Assembly: GCA_009731375.1 (NCBI GenBank)
Contig: BJOX01000221.1
Span: 88,077-126,566, forward strand
Direction of reading: 5' to 3'
Source of the DNA: Paulinella micropora
Taxonomy: Eukaryota > Cercozoa > Imbricatea > Euglyphida
DNA length: 38,490 nucleotides
The position numbers and the translations under genes are program-made. Of the stretch, positions 21,060 through 30,829 are shown one piece after another (within the stretch, counting starts at the first letter, position 1; each line of letters opens with the position of its first letter). The notes beneath the pieces are model-generated. The model was not told the origin of the DNA. It saw nothing but the letters and a program-made list of their open reading frames with translations, and ran no database searches.

Positions 21060-21662
21060 ATGTCGGCCAACGAGAACAAGCACGAAGGAGACAACAAGGA
21101 CCCAAAGCAGAGCTCAAAGGAGGCAGCCGAGGCGCCAGCCAAGCCAACCCGCGACAAGCGCGAAAAGCAGAGACCCCTAGCGCGCAGGCACAGGCGCCGC
21201 GAGTGCCCCGAGGTGGGCATGCTGTGGCCCTCGGAAGTCAAGATGCTGGCCAGACAGTGCAGGATCGGCCGGCTGGGCGGCAGGAAGTTGCGGCACAGCG
21301 TGACCGACTCGCTCGACGACTTCGTGCGGGTCATGCACACGCGCGTGGACCTGTATGGCGGGGAGAACTGCGGCCGCAAGACGGCCCGCGTCGAGGACGT
21401 GCGCACGTTTTTCAACACTGCAGATCTGGACTTATCATCTATGGTTTTCCAAAAGGTCGTGAAGAAGCAAAAGGCCCCGAACAGCGATATGCCCGTGACG
21501 GCGATCCCCGCGGCATTCATGCCTAGGGACTTTTGGAAGATTTCGTCCTGTTTGCCGCCGGCCGAAAATGGTCGATCATTGAACATGTGCCTCGCGCTAA
21601 AAGAAGCGGAGGTCAGGTGCAAGGTCATGGCCGCAACGGATAATAACCACATAAAACCATAA
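21060..21662 (+). CDS. Histone-H4-like protein of viral type
   Basis: The protein has 200 residues from ATG at 21060. A basic, Lys/Ala-rich tail of about 45 residues leads to RRHRRRECPEVGMLWPSEVK and MLARQCRIGRLGGRKLRHS, then a helix DSLDDFVRVMHTRVDLYG, then GRKTARVEDVRTFF. This follows histone H4 in order: the loop before alpha-1, the 'RRLARRGGVKRISG' segment, alpha-2, and 'KTVTAMDVVYAL'. Histone folds package DNA, and large DNA viruses are known to encode them. Residues after about 122 have no H4 counterpart. In the +1 frame the reading GLIIYGFPKG lies close to where H4 ends in LYGFGG, so a frame change near 21425 is possible. The last 240 bases overlap a minus-strand frame with two hydrophobic segments. 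Confidence 0.7.
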   Translation: MSANENKHEGDNKDPKQSSKEAAEAPAKPTRDKREKQRPLARRHRRRECPEVGMLWPSEVKMLARQCRIGRLGGRKLRHSVTDSLDDFVRVMHTRVDLYGGENCGRKTARVEDVRTFFNTADLDLSSMVFQKVVKKQKAPNSDMPVTAIPAAFMPRDFWKISSCLPPAENGRSLNMCLALKEAEVRCKVMAATDNNHIKP

Positions 21663-21760
21663 TATGACATTGGCCACGCATCTTCATCGGTGAGTTTCGT
21701 CTGGCTAGTGTCGGTACTGGGATCCTGATCTTTCATCAAAGAAGCCGTAGAAGCAGACAT
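21420..21760 (-). CDS. Possible small membrane protein, convergent with the histone-like gene
   Basis: A minus-strand frame starts with ATG at 21760 and stays open far into the histone-like gene (to 21038). The first 115 or so residues look protein-like: a polar N-terminus (MSASTASLMKDQDPSTDTSQ), a hydrophobic helix (YYGFMWLLSVAAMTLHLTSA), a polar loop, and a second helix (NAAGIAVTGISLFGAFCFF). If real, it overlaps the 3' part of the histone-like frame antisense, and its own end is unclear. The alternative is that the histone-like frame is the true one and the hydrophobic reading is a shadow. Only the part before the histone fold is listed. Confidence 0.35.
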
Positions 21761-22300
21761 TTTTTTGTTTTCTTAGGTGTCGCCCGCAAAGAAAAAAAAA
21801 GGGGCTGTACGCGGACCAGCCTCCGGGTGTTGTGTTGGTACAAGCGCGAAAAGTCCGTTCGCTCGACAACTAAATCTTTGTTATTAAAATACAGTCTTGA
21901 ATAGAACGTGCAAATCTTACCAAAAACGTGTTAAAAAAGTTACAAGAAAAAAGAAACTACTCTCTATTTCCCCTCCCCCCGCGCCCTCCCGATGTTAACT
22001 AACACTTTTTTTTAACCCTCCCTTTTTTGCCCTCCCTTTCCTTTTTTTGTTGTCTCTACTTCCCTCCTTCGCCGATTTTTTTTTCTTTTGTTGTCTGTTA
22101 AGAATGTGTGTTTTTTTCGGGAGCCTGATGTTGGGAGGGGGAGAGAAAGGGAAGGGGGGGGGGGGGGGGCGGGGGGGGTTTTTTGNNNNNNNNNNGAGCG
22201 CGGGAGGTTGTTTCGTCCCCAGTAGAGTGAGAACAACAAAAAAAAGTGGTGGCTACAACCACCATTCTCTCACACCCCCTTCCACCCCCCCCCTCCTTTC
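21761..22300. other. Intergenic with T-, G- and gap tracts
   Basis: An AT- and pyrimidine-rich stretch with several short T or A runs (for example 21791-21800 and 22078-22085). A G-rich run at 22154-22178 interrupted by one C leads to T6 and a 10-base gap (22186-22195). No gene is supported. Confidence 0.6.
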
Positions 22301-22799
22301 TCACTCGCCGTTTTTCCTTCCTGTCCGTACGAAACACGCCTCCTTAAGCACCCGGCCTTGCTCTGCCACGTCAAACACGGTACCATGCGCCCCGCGTCCC
22401 AACTCTGGCAGTGGCTGCGAGTCTAAAAACTGTCGGAGGCCTAGGTCCAGCCCAAAATCGGGCGGCCGCGGAATCTGTTCGCGCCGGAAACATACTAGGC
22501 GCAGGTTGTCCCCGGCTAGGCGCTGCAGCTCCAAAAATAAATTTTCGATGATGGTCGGCCCGCCTCCCAATGATACACGCCTCTGCTCGGTGCGGCTCTC
22601 GTACCACGTAACCTCTGCGTTTGCTCAGGTCCCTGGCTAAGAGCGCGGGGTCGTCGGCCGCTACCCACACGCAATGCCCTCCTGACAACAGCCCAAACTC
22701 GAGGCGCGTAATCTCGAGACAACATTGTACAATTGCCAGCGCGTAATGCTTGGTGGCCCGGCAGGGCACCTTAGCCGTGCAAGCGCCGGTCCAGAGCAT
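22301..22799 (-). CDS. Unrecognised protein, one frame change, kinase-like glycine loop at its end
   Basis: From ATG at 22799 (minus) one frame reads AIVQCCLEITRLEFGLLSGG, then HCVWVAADDPALLARDL. Near 22570 the sense moves to another frame with GGGPTIIENLFLELQRLAG, then FGLDLGLRQFLDSQPLP, then ELGRGAHGTVFDVAEQG and RVLKE, ending at 22301. The last part looks like a protein-kinase glycine-rich loop (G-x-G-x-x-G-x-V followed by a Lys). No space remains for the rest of a kinase before the stop, so it is either truncated or the resemblance is accidental. The neighbouring minus-strand gene at 23112-24584 is a better kinase candidate. Confidence 0.35.
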
Positions 22800-23111
22800 A
22801 TAGCTATCGTCTTGGTGTCGGGAGAGAGAGAACTGTCTCTCAGCGCCTTGAAATCTGAATTTATTGTGAAACAATACAAAAGAAAAGAAGACTCTTGGAC
22901 AAAAGGTTTTAGGAGCGATTCAAAGCCGCGCTTTGCTGCAAACCCCCGCAAGGAGAGGGTTGGGGGGAGAGGCGTTGTTCTTGTCCCCCTCCCCCCCCCC
23001 CCTCCCTCTCTCCTCCCAATCCTGCGCCCTTCCCACACAGGGGCGAAAGGAGGAGGGGGGGGGGGGGGAGNNNNNNNNNNGCACCCTTTTCCTCTCTTAT
23101 TCGCGCTTTTA
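22800..23111. other. Intergenic with C/G tracts and a gap
   Basis: A C-rich run (about 22986-23002), a G-rich run (about 23050-23069) and a 10-base gap (23071-23080) separate two minus-strand genes. Minus-strand ACAATAAATTC lies near 22863. No gene is supported. Confidence 0.6.
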
Positions 23112-24584
23112 TTAAGAGCGGTAGAGAGATGCGTGAGAAATCAGAGGGCCGAACTCTCGTTTTCCCACGCGAATAGGTTCTGCCGCCGACCACCAAACTC
23201 TGGGCCATTGCAAAATCGCCCAACCCGGCTCGCTTTCGGCAGGCGCCTCTGGCACCGCCGTCGCTTTTTTGCTTTCTTCCTGTAGCCTGAATTCGTCACT
23301 TGCTCGTACGGTGGAGTAGAATCGGAGGAGTGCTTGGCTCAATATCCCCATTCCGGGGTAGGTCTTGGAACATTGTTTGCAGCTTTCCAGACTCTTCAGG
23401 ATGTAGTATAGGTAGACACAGGCAAAATATTCTCCCTTGGGCGACGCGACATTCGTTGGGGGGTTCACGGGCGAGTTTGGCTGGGACTTGGCAATTTCTT
23501 TGGCCTTCTGCCTGCTATAGTGTATAACCTCTTTATGAGGAGGAAGAACGCAACCCAACTTGAAATTCTTCTCTGCTTGATAGTACGCGTCGATTTCTCC
23601 CATTAGCTCCAGGCTCCTGACGATGTGTTGGACGTCGTCGTCCCTAAAGGCGCCCGTGCCAAGCATTGCGTTACGCCACGTAGGGTCTTCGCGTACTGCC
23701 TGGGGTGCGCTGCACAGCAGCTGCAAGTAATGCATCAAAACTAGCGGCCGCAGGTTCTCTATTTTTCGTAAATCTGCCGGCAGCGGATACACAAATCCCG
23801 ACGTGCCCAAGCTCTCGATGCTCCGCCGCTCTTTCTCTTCAGTGGCCAAGAACTCCAGGTCGGCATCCACGATCAGCGGGAGCAGATCTTCGCCTACCTG
23901 GAGTACCATGATGTTGTTGTGGCTCACATCAGTCCAAACGAGTTTGGGCACCATAGCCGGGCCCGCCTCTCTGTCGTAACAAATGAAGCTCTCGAGGGTC
24001 TTCTGGATTTCAACAGCTTTGATTTGCGGCCAGACCGACCTGTCGCTTAGTGTCCGGGGCAGGCAAGCAACAAACTCTAGTGTAACAAACACCGTCGTAT
24101 TCGCGTTCTCTTTTTTAAATTCGAAAGCAGACAGTCTTAGGGGGCCAACGTACCAAAAAAAATTGCCTGTTGGTTTAACCTTTCTTTCAGCTAAGGATTT
24201 GGCATCTTTTTTCATGGCAGACAGAATTCTTATTGCGGAAGACTTTGCTTCCTCTTCACCAGCCAGAATTCTGGGGGTCCACTGCGCGTCTTCAGAGCAC
24301 GACCACTTGCGTGGTTGTAGAGGAAATATAGACCATCGGATGGCCTTGTCTCCAACCAGTATAACTTTGTGGGACTGGCCCTTGACTATTTTTACCCCTT
24401 GTTGCTTGTACAAAGTTGCAAACTCCGAGAAAGCGGCGAAGTAATCTTGAAAGGGGCGTTTCAATGCATTGTCTTCTTCGCCTTGCTCTCTTTGTTCGTC
24501 ATATTCATCTTGGTCGTCTGGCAATGTACCAAAACCATACGCTCCGTCACTTGGAGGCGAATAATATGAAGTTTGCTCACTCAT
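23112..24584 (-). CDS. Divergent protein-kinase-like protein
   Basis: An intact 490-residue frame. The first good ATG is at 24584, giving MSEQTSYYSPPSDGAYGFG, an acidic disordered N-terminus with DDQDEYDEQREQGEEDN. Around residues 60-80, VKIVKGQSHKVILVGDKAIRW resembles a reduced ATP-binding loop with the strand carrying a Lys. Near residue 220, PKLVWTDVSHNNIMVL matches a kinase catalytic loop (D-x-x-x-x-N). Then LLPLIVDADLEF supplies a D-x-D in place of DFG. The C-terminal half is helical, without a known motif. Kinases with this degree of change are common in large DNA viruses. ATP binding and phosphotransfer are inferred; substrates are unknown. No frame damage is seen, unlike the GC-rich neighbours. 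Confidence 0.6.
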   Translation of the reverse strand: MSEQTSYYSPPSDGAYGFGTLPDDQDEYDEQREQGEEDNALKRPFQDYFAAFSEFATLYKQQGVKIVKGQSHKVILVGDKAIRWSIFPLQPRKWSCSEDAQWTPRILAGEEEAKSSAIRILSAMKKDAKSLAERKVKPTGNFFWYVGPLRLSAFEFKKENANTTVFVTLEFVACLPRTLSDRSVWPQIKAVEIQKTLESFICYDREAGPAMVPKLVWTDVSHNNIMVLQVGEDLLPLIVDADLEFLATEEKERRSIESLGTSGFVYPLPADLRKIENLRPLVLMHYLQLLCSAPQAVREDPTWRNAMLGTGAFRDDDVQHIVRSLELMGEIDAYYQAEKNFKLGCVLPPHKEVIHYSRQKAKEIAKSQPNSPVNPPTNVASPKGEYFACVYLYYILKSLESCKQCSKTYPGMGILSQALLRFYSTVRASDEFRLQEESKKATAVPEAPAESEPGWAILQWPRVWWSAAEPIRVGKREFGPLISHASLYRS

Positions 24585-24620
24585 TGGCCCAATTTTACAA
24601 GTACTACACAAAAGACACAA

Positions 24621-25017
24621 AAGAAAAGCTTAGTTTTTTCTCGCGCCCTCCATGCGAGTTTTAAAAAAAACGCGATTTTCATCCGCCCGCCGGGGCTCAC
24701 TCAGAGAGAGAGAGAGAGAGAGACGAAAAATGTTTTTTTTAGCTCTTTCTCCAATGAACTTCGCGGGCAGAAATCTCGGGGGGAGAAAGTGGGGGGGGGG
24801 GGGGGGGGGGGGGGGNNNNNNNNNNGGGGGGGGGGGGGGGGGGGGGGGGGGGAGGCGAGCGTGCAAAGAGAGCCAGAAAAACAAACCCTCCGCGCCCTCC
24901 TTTAACCCCCCAGGGCTTTCTCGCGTGTCGCTTCCTCTCCAACCTTGTTTCCACCCCCCTCCCCTCCCACACCTCACAGGCTATTGCGCCCCTTTTGCTG
25001 TGGCGAGGATTTTTTAC
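24621..25017. other. Intergenic with G25-gap-G27
   Basis: Contains (GA)n at about 24700-24721, then G25 (24791-24815), a 10-base gap (24816-24825) and G27 (24826-24852), followed by a C-rich stretch. It separates the kinase-like gene from the next minus-strand gene. No gene is supported. Confidence 0.8.
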
Positions 25018-26638
25018 CTATCCCGGAATTACTTGCACGCGCGCGCCCAGCCGGTCGAAGGAGGCAGGCGCGCGGGTAGCTGCCAGCGGCGCAAACAGCC
25101 GTTGTGACACTTCAGCGCGGGTAGACCGAGCGTTGGGCAGCCACAGGGCCCTCTCCTCGTCTTTCAGCAGCAGGCCCTGCCAGATACAAGACATTACGAG
25201 CAGCCAGGGGTGGCCGATCGGTTTGTCGTACGACAGATCCCGGGGGTCGTGGCTGTGCGCGACCATCAGCGCCCGTGCCAGCGACAGCAAGAAGCAGCTG
25301 CGCTCGCTGCCGTCCTGGTCGGGCGTGCCGCGGTTGGCTGTCTGTATTGCTGGCCGAACATATAGACAGTCGTCTAGCGTCTCGGCCAGACAGTCGCGCT
25401 CGACAGTGGTAGCGGGCCTGTCGGGTTGGTAGTAGTACCAACAGCGCCGGCCCGCGAACCAGACTACGCAGTGTAAACGGGTGTCGACCGAGCGCCGGCT
25501 GACGAGAAACGTGCTGTAACACAACAGGTCCTCGGGCGTGAGGGTAGTCGTCGCGTCATCGAGATCCCACGTGATCCTGCGCGGGCACAGCCGTTTAAAC
25601 GGCCGGGAATGTCCGTACCGGAACTAGTGCAGCTTCTGCAGCACAGCGTTGCCGCTGCTGGCGCCGATGCCGGTGCCACAACGTGGGTTCCACGAGGCCA
25701 GCAAACCCAGCCCGAAGAACACGCGGCCGTTCCGGCAGCCCACGTTGCGCTGCCAGTCGAACCGCCCTACGTCGCCTATGGCGCGCAGCCACCACCGCAG
25801 CACCCAGGCGTCCCCGGGTGCGACAACCAGTGCGTCGTCCCAGCCCAGCACGCGCGGCCACCGCAAAGGTACCCAGTGCAATTTCAGCGGGGCTGGTGTC
25901 GACGTCGCAGCCGGCAAAGGTGTAGTGCGTGCGGGCCGCCGCGTAGCTCCAGGCGAACGCGGCGGCCGCCGATTGTAGCCCCACGCCGCCTCGGCCGATC
26001 GTCCCCCCGGGCGTCGAGAGTTCTAGCGCCAGCCAGTGCAGCCTAGCTACCGACCAGCGCCCGGTCGCGACGTAACGGCCACCCCCGGCGCTGACCACGC
26101 CGGCGCCTAGCACTGGCCAGCGCCGGCAGGGCACCAACGGCTCACCGGCGTCGGGCCACTCGAGCGCCCAGCGCAAGGTTCGCTCGAAGTAGTTCAGCAC
26201 GTCGTGGACTGTCTGTCGGCGCGCGCTGACGGGCCGACAAAGCCCGCGGTGTTCGCGCCCTAATGACAGCAAACACACGGGGTCGCGGTCGAACAACTCG
26301 TTGAAGTTGGCGTTCGGCAGGTCGTGCGCCAGCAGCCTGGCCCTGGCCCCCAGGTCCACCCACTGCAAGTGCCCGCCCTCCAGCAGCACGACGACGCGGC
26401 GGAGCGTGTCGAGGTCGTCGTGCCAGGATTGGTTCGCCACCAGCCGCAGGAGACTTACGAACCGCGGGCGCGGGTCGGGGCGCGGCGGCGGGTGTTGCTC
26501 AAAGAACTGCAGCCCGGCCCGCACCAAAACCCGCGCGTCGGCGGTTGTGTCCTCCTGGGCCAGGCCCAGGCACAGCTCGGGAAACCAGGTCTTTTGGCGG
26601 GCCCGGGAAAGTAGCGCCCAATTTCCAGCGCCCGCCAT
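25018..26638 (-). CDS. Unrecognised GC-rich viral-type protein, broken by one frame change and one TAG
   Basis: ATG at 26638 (minus) starts a frame reading MAGAGNWALLSRARQKTWF, with LNYFERTLRWALEWPDAG and ARTHYTFAGCDVDTSPAEIA. Near 25880 the protein-like reading moves to another frame (RWPRVLGWDDALVVAPGDAW, then VLRWWLRAIGDVGRFDW). That frame meets a TAG at about 25626-25624 right after AVLQKLH and continues in the same frame (RITWDLDDATTTLTPEDLL, then CVVWFAGRRCWYYYQPDRP) to a stop at 25018. If all parts belong together the product is about 540 residues. They may instead be two adjacent genes. I recognise no domain. Composition is the same as the RPB2-like gene. Confidence 0.5.
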
Positions 26639-26805
26639 GGATTGCCGCGGCTACGACGTTTTTTTTTCTACTGGACTCGGCGTAGGCCTGGCAAGACTTT
26701 CTCAAAAATACCGCCCGCCAAACGACTTGCTTTCTGGCGAGGGGAAACTGCAATGAGAACAAACAAAAGAGCGGCCACTCCCCTTCCTTTCGTTGTTGCT
26801 CCCCC

Positions 26806-26854
<49 letters not shown>

Positions 26855-27039
26855 NNNNNNNNNNNNNNNNNNNNNNNNNNNNNNNNNNNNNNNNNNNNNN
26901 NNNNNNNNNNNNNNNNNCCCCCCCCCCCCCCCCCGTCCCTCCTTTCCCCAACCAGCGGGGGGGTGGGGGGAGTACTCTCCTCCTGTCCTTTCGGAATGAA
27001 CAGTTATATTGTAAAAAAAAAGAAAAGGAAGAAGAGTTC
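26639..27039. other. Intergenic with T42, gap and C17
   Basis: T42 (26811-26852), a 63-base gap (26855-26917) and C17 (26918-26934) lie between a minus-strand gene and a plus-strand frame. No gene is supported. Confidence 0.8.
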
Positions 27040-27257
27040 ATGCCCTGCACGCTCATCGTAGTCTTCTATGCCCTCGAAGACAAGGCCAGACTAGACAGCA
27101 AACAGTACACAACAACGCTACCAAGATATAAAAAGCCCGCGGACGCGCCAAACGACGAGTACGAGCTGAAGTATGTCATCGTTCCCGACAGCGCGAACCC
27201 CCAACGACGTACGGTTGTTATACAAGATGCTAGTGAACCTTTTTTTTTTTTTTTTTT
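27040..27257 (+). CDS. Truncated unknown ORF at the island's right edge
   Basis: ATG at 27040 opens a frame reading MPCTLIVVFYALEDKARLD, then KQYTTTLPRYKKPADAPNDE, then YELKYVIVPDSANPQRRTVV. It looks like a small folded protein, but I do not recognise it. It runs into T17 (27241-27257), exactly where the LRR repeat sequence begins, so the natural C-terminus is missing. The join may be an insertion point or a misassembly at the homopolymer. Confidence 0.45.
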
Positions 27258-27669
27258 AATCGAGGAGACCAAAAAGGGTGAAAAATAGCTATGCCCCCAA
27301 AAAACCGTTTCGTATCTAACACGGACCGACAGGACATGTTTGAATTTACGGAGAATTTCGACTGAAGTTTCGAAGGGTGTGAATAGATTCAAAACTCGGT
27401 AAACTTTATAGAAAATTAGTTGCCGGGTGATGTTTCCACTTTCCGTGAACTTGACTGAATGTGGGGGTTGTGAACGACGCCGCAAAATCAGTAGAAATTC
27501 CTTGCTGCCTGGTATCTGGTGCGTGGTACTATTACTAATTTTATTAATGGTCTAGTAATCCCATAAGTAAAGGCTCGTCAAAGTCTGATTCACCTACATA
27601 TAGAGTTGTGCTTTTTTGTTTGCTACCGCGCCGCGGTAGCAAGTCGAATAGGAACATATGTGAATATAG

Positions 27670-30353
27670 GTGAACAAGACGCTACAAGGGCTTGGTTTAC
27701 TAAGTAACAACATCGGGGATGATGGCGCACAAGCCATCGGGCAGGCGTTAGAGGTACCTTAAGCATGTTTGCGATTGCTTCTGCGCCTGCTGGTCCTATT
27801 AAATTTCCTTCCATGCGTAGCTCGATTACAGTTTTGTTTTCTTATGCAATATGCACTTTTATGAATGTGCCTGCTGGTCCTATTTTGTTTCCTTCCATGC
27901 GTAGCTCAATCGAGGAGACCAAAAAGGGTGAAAAATAGCTATGCCCCCAAAAAACCGTTTCGTATCTAACACGGACGGACAGGACATGTTTGAATTTATG
28001 GAGAATTTCGACTGAAGTTTCGAAGGGTGTGAATAGATTCAAAACTCGGTAAACTTTATAGAAAATTAGTTGCCGGGTGATGTTTCCACTTTCCGTGAAC
28101 TTGACTGAATGTGGGGGTTGTGAACGACGCCGCAAAATCAGTAGAAATTCCTTGCTGCCTGGTATCTGGTGCGTGGTACTATTACTAATTTTATTAATGG
28201 TCTAGTAATCCCATAAGTAAAGGCTCGTCAAAGTCTGATTCACCTACATATAGAGTTGTGCTTTTTTGTTTGCTACCGCGCCGCGGTAGCAAGTCGAATA
28301 GGAACATATGTGAATATAGGTGAACAAGACGCTACAAGGGCTTGGTTTACTAAGTAACAACATCGGGGATGATGGCGCACAAGCCATCGGGCAGGCGTTA
28401 GAGGTACCTTAAGCATGTTTGCGATTGCTTCTGCGCCTGCTGGTCCTATTAAATTTCCTTCCATGCGTAGCTCGATTACAGTTTTGTTTTCTTATGCAAT
28501 ATGCACTTTTATGAATGTGCCTGCTGGTCCTATTTTGTTTCCTTCCATGCGTAGCTCAATCGAGGAGACCAAAAAGGGTGAAAAATAGCTATGCCCCCAA
28601 AAAACCGTTTCGTATCTAACACGGACGGACAGGACATGTTTGAATTTATGGAGAATTTCGACTGAAGTTTCGAAGGGTGTGAATAGATTCAAAACTCGGT
28701 AAACTTTATAGAAAATTAGTTGCCGGGTGATGTTTCCACTTTCCGTGAACTTGACTGAATGTGGGGGTTGTGAACGACGCCGCAAAATCAGTAGAAATTC
28801 CTTGCTGCCTGGTATCTGGTGCGTGGTACTATTACTAATTTTATTAATGGTCTAGTAATCCCATAAGTAAAGGCTCGTCAAAGTCTGATTCACCTACATA
28901 TAGAGTTGTGCTTTTTTGTTTGCTACCGCGCCGCGGTAGCAAGTCGAATAGGAACATATGTGAATATAGGTGAACAAGACGCTACAAGGGCTTGGTTTAC
29001 TAAGTAACAACATCGGGGATGATGGCGCACAAGCCATCGGGCAGGCGTTAGAGGTACCTTAAGCATGTTTGCGATTGCTTCTGCGCCTGCTGGTCCTATT
29101 AAATTTCCTTCCATGCGTAGCTCGATTACAGTTTTGTTTTCTTATGCAATATGCACTTTTATGAATGTGCCTGCTGGTCCTATTTTGTTTCCTTCCATGC
29201 GTAGCTCAATCGAGGAGACCAAAAAGGGTGAAAAATAGCTATGCCCCCAAAAAACCGTTTCGTATCTAACACGGACGGACAGGACATGTTTGAATTTATG
29301 GAGAATTTCGACTGAAGTTTCGAAGGGTGTGAATAGATTCAAAACTCGGTAAACTTTATAGAAAATTAGTTGCCGGGTGATGTTTCCACTTTCCGTGAAC
29401 TTGACTGAATGTGGGGGTTGTGAACGACGCCGCAAAATCAGTAGAAATTCCTTGCTGCCTGGTATCTGGTGCGTGGTACTATTACTAATTTTATTAATGG
29501 TCTAGTAATCCCATAAGTAAAGGCTCGTCAAAGTCTGATTCACCTACATATAGAGTTGTGCTTTTTTGTTTGCTACCGCGCCGCGGTAGCAAGTCGAATA
29601 GGAACATATGTGAATATAGGTGAACAAGACGCTACAAGGGCTTGGTTTACTAAGTAACAACATCGGGGATGATGGCGCACAAGCCATCGGGCAGGCGTTA
29701 GAGGTACCTTAAGCATGTTTGCGATTGCTTCTGCGCCTGCTGGTCCTATTAAATTTCCTTCCATGCGTAGCTCGATTACAGTTTTGTTTTCTTATGCAAT
29801 ATGCACTTTTATGAATGTGCCTGCTGGTCCTATTTTGTTTCCTTCCATGCGTAGCTCAATCGAGGAGACCAAAAAGGGTGAAAAATAGCTATGCCCCCAA
29901 AAAACCGTTTCGTATCTAACACGGACGGACAGGACATGTTTGAATTTATGGAGAATTTCGACTGAAGTTTCGAAGGGTGTGAATAGATTCAAAACTCGGT
30001 AAACTTTATAGAAAATTAGTTGCCGGGTGATGTTTCCACTTTCCGTGAACTTGACTGAATGTGGGGGTTGTGAACGACGCCGCAAAATCAGTAGAAATTC
30101 CTTGCTGCCTGGTATCTGGTGCGTGGTACTATTACTAATTTTATTAATGGTCTAGTAATCCCATAAGTAAAGGCTCGTCAAAGTCTGATTCACCTACATA
30201 TAGAGTTGTGCTTTTTTGTTTGCTACCGCGCCGCGGTAGCAAGTCGAATAGGAACATATGTGAATATAGGTGAACAAGACGCTACAAGGGCTTGGTTTAC
30301 TAAGTAACAACATCGGGGATGATGGCGCACAAGCCATCGGGCAGGCGTTAGAG
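27670..30353 (+). CDS. Plus-strand LRR exons of the tandem units (five copies)
   Basis: Each unit has an 84-nt exon at 27670-27753, 28320-28403, 28970-29053, 29620-29703 and 30270-30353. It is preceded by ATATAG and followed by GTACCT. It encodes one 28-residue ribonuclease-inhibitor-type LRR (VNKTLQGLGLLSNNIGDDG, then AQAIGQALE). Phase is 0 at both ends, so splicing any number of them keeps the frame. No signal peptide, NACHT or kinase domain is in the window, so the parent protein is unknown. Such LRRs bind ligands in NLR-like and related proteins. Confidence 0.75.
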
Positions 30354-30441
30354 GTACCTTAAGCATGTTTGCGATTGCTTCTGCGCCTGCTGGTCCTATT
30401 AAATTTCCTTCCATGCGTAGCTCGATTACAGTTTTGTTTTC
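27758..30441 (-). CDS. Minus-strand LRR exons of the tandem units (five copies)
   Basis: On the minus strand, 84-nt LRR exons lie at 27758-27841, 28408-28491, 29058-29141, 29708-29791 and 30358-30441. They encode ENKTVIELRMEGNLIGPAG followed by AEAIANMLK. The donor GTACC is the same GGTACC used by the plus exon. The base pair before the exon is AA rather than AG (ATAA), so the acceptor seems lost in these copies. A related copy at 32.47 kb still reads ATAG. They may be decaying. Confidence 0.65.
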
Positions 30442-30829
30442 TTATGCAATATGCACTTTTATGAATGTGCCTGCTGGTCCTATTTTGTTTCCTTCCATGC
30501 GTAGCTCAATCGAGGAGACCAAAAAGGGTGAAAAATAGCTATGCCCCCAAAAAACCGTTTCGTATCTAACACGGACGGACAGGACATGTTTGAATTTATG
30601 GAGAATTTCGACTGAAGTTTCGAAGGGTGTGAATAGATTCAAAACTCGGTAAACTTTATAGAAAATTAGTTGCCGGGTGATGTTTCCACTTTCCGTGAAC
30701 TTGACTGAATGTGGGGGTTGTGAACGACGCCGCAAAATCAGTAGAAATTCCTTGCTGCCTGGTATCTGGTGTGTGGTACTATTACTAATTTTATTAATGG
30801 TCTAGTAATCCCATAAGTAAAGGCTCGTC

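Noticed and set aside
22301-22400. Second protein kinase from the glycine-loop-like LGRGAHGTVFDV
   Set aside because: The frame ends about 25 residues later; no catalytic loop or DFG-like motif follows, so I kept it as unknown.
27842-30735. Repeated 97-codon minus-strand frame as a real gene family
   Set aside because: It reads across the repeat junction into a truncated LRR exon; five identical copies reflect the tandem unit, and no domain is seen.
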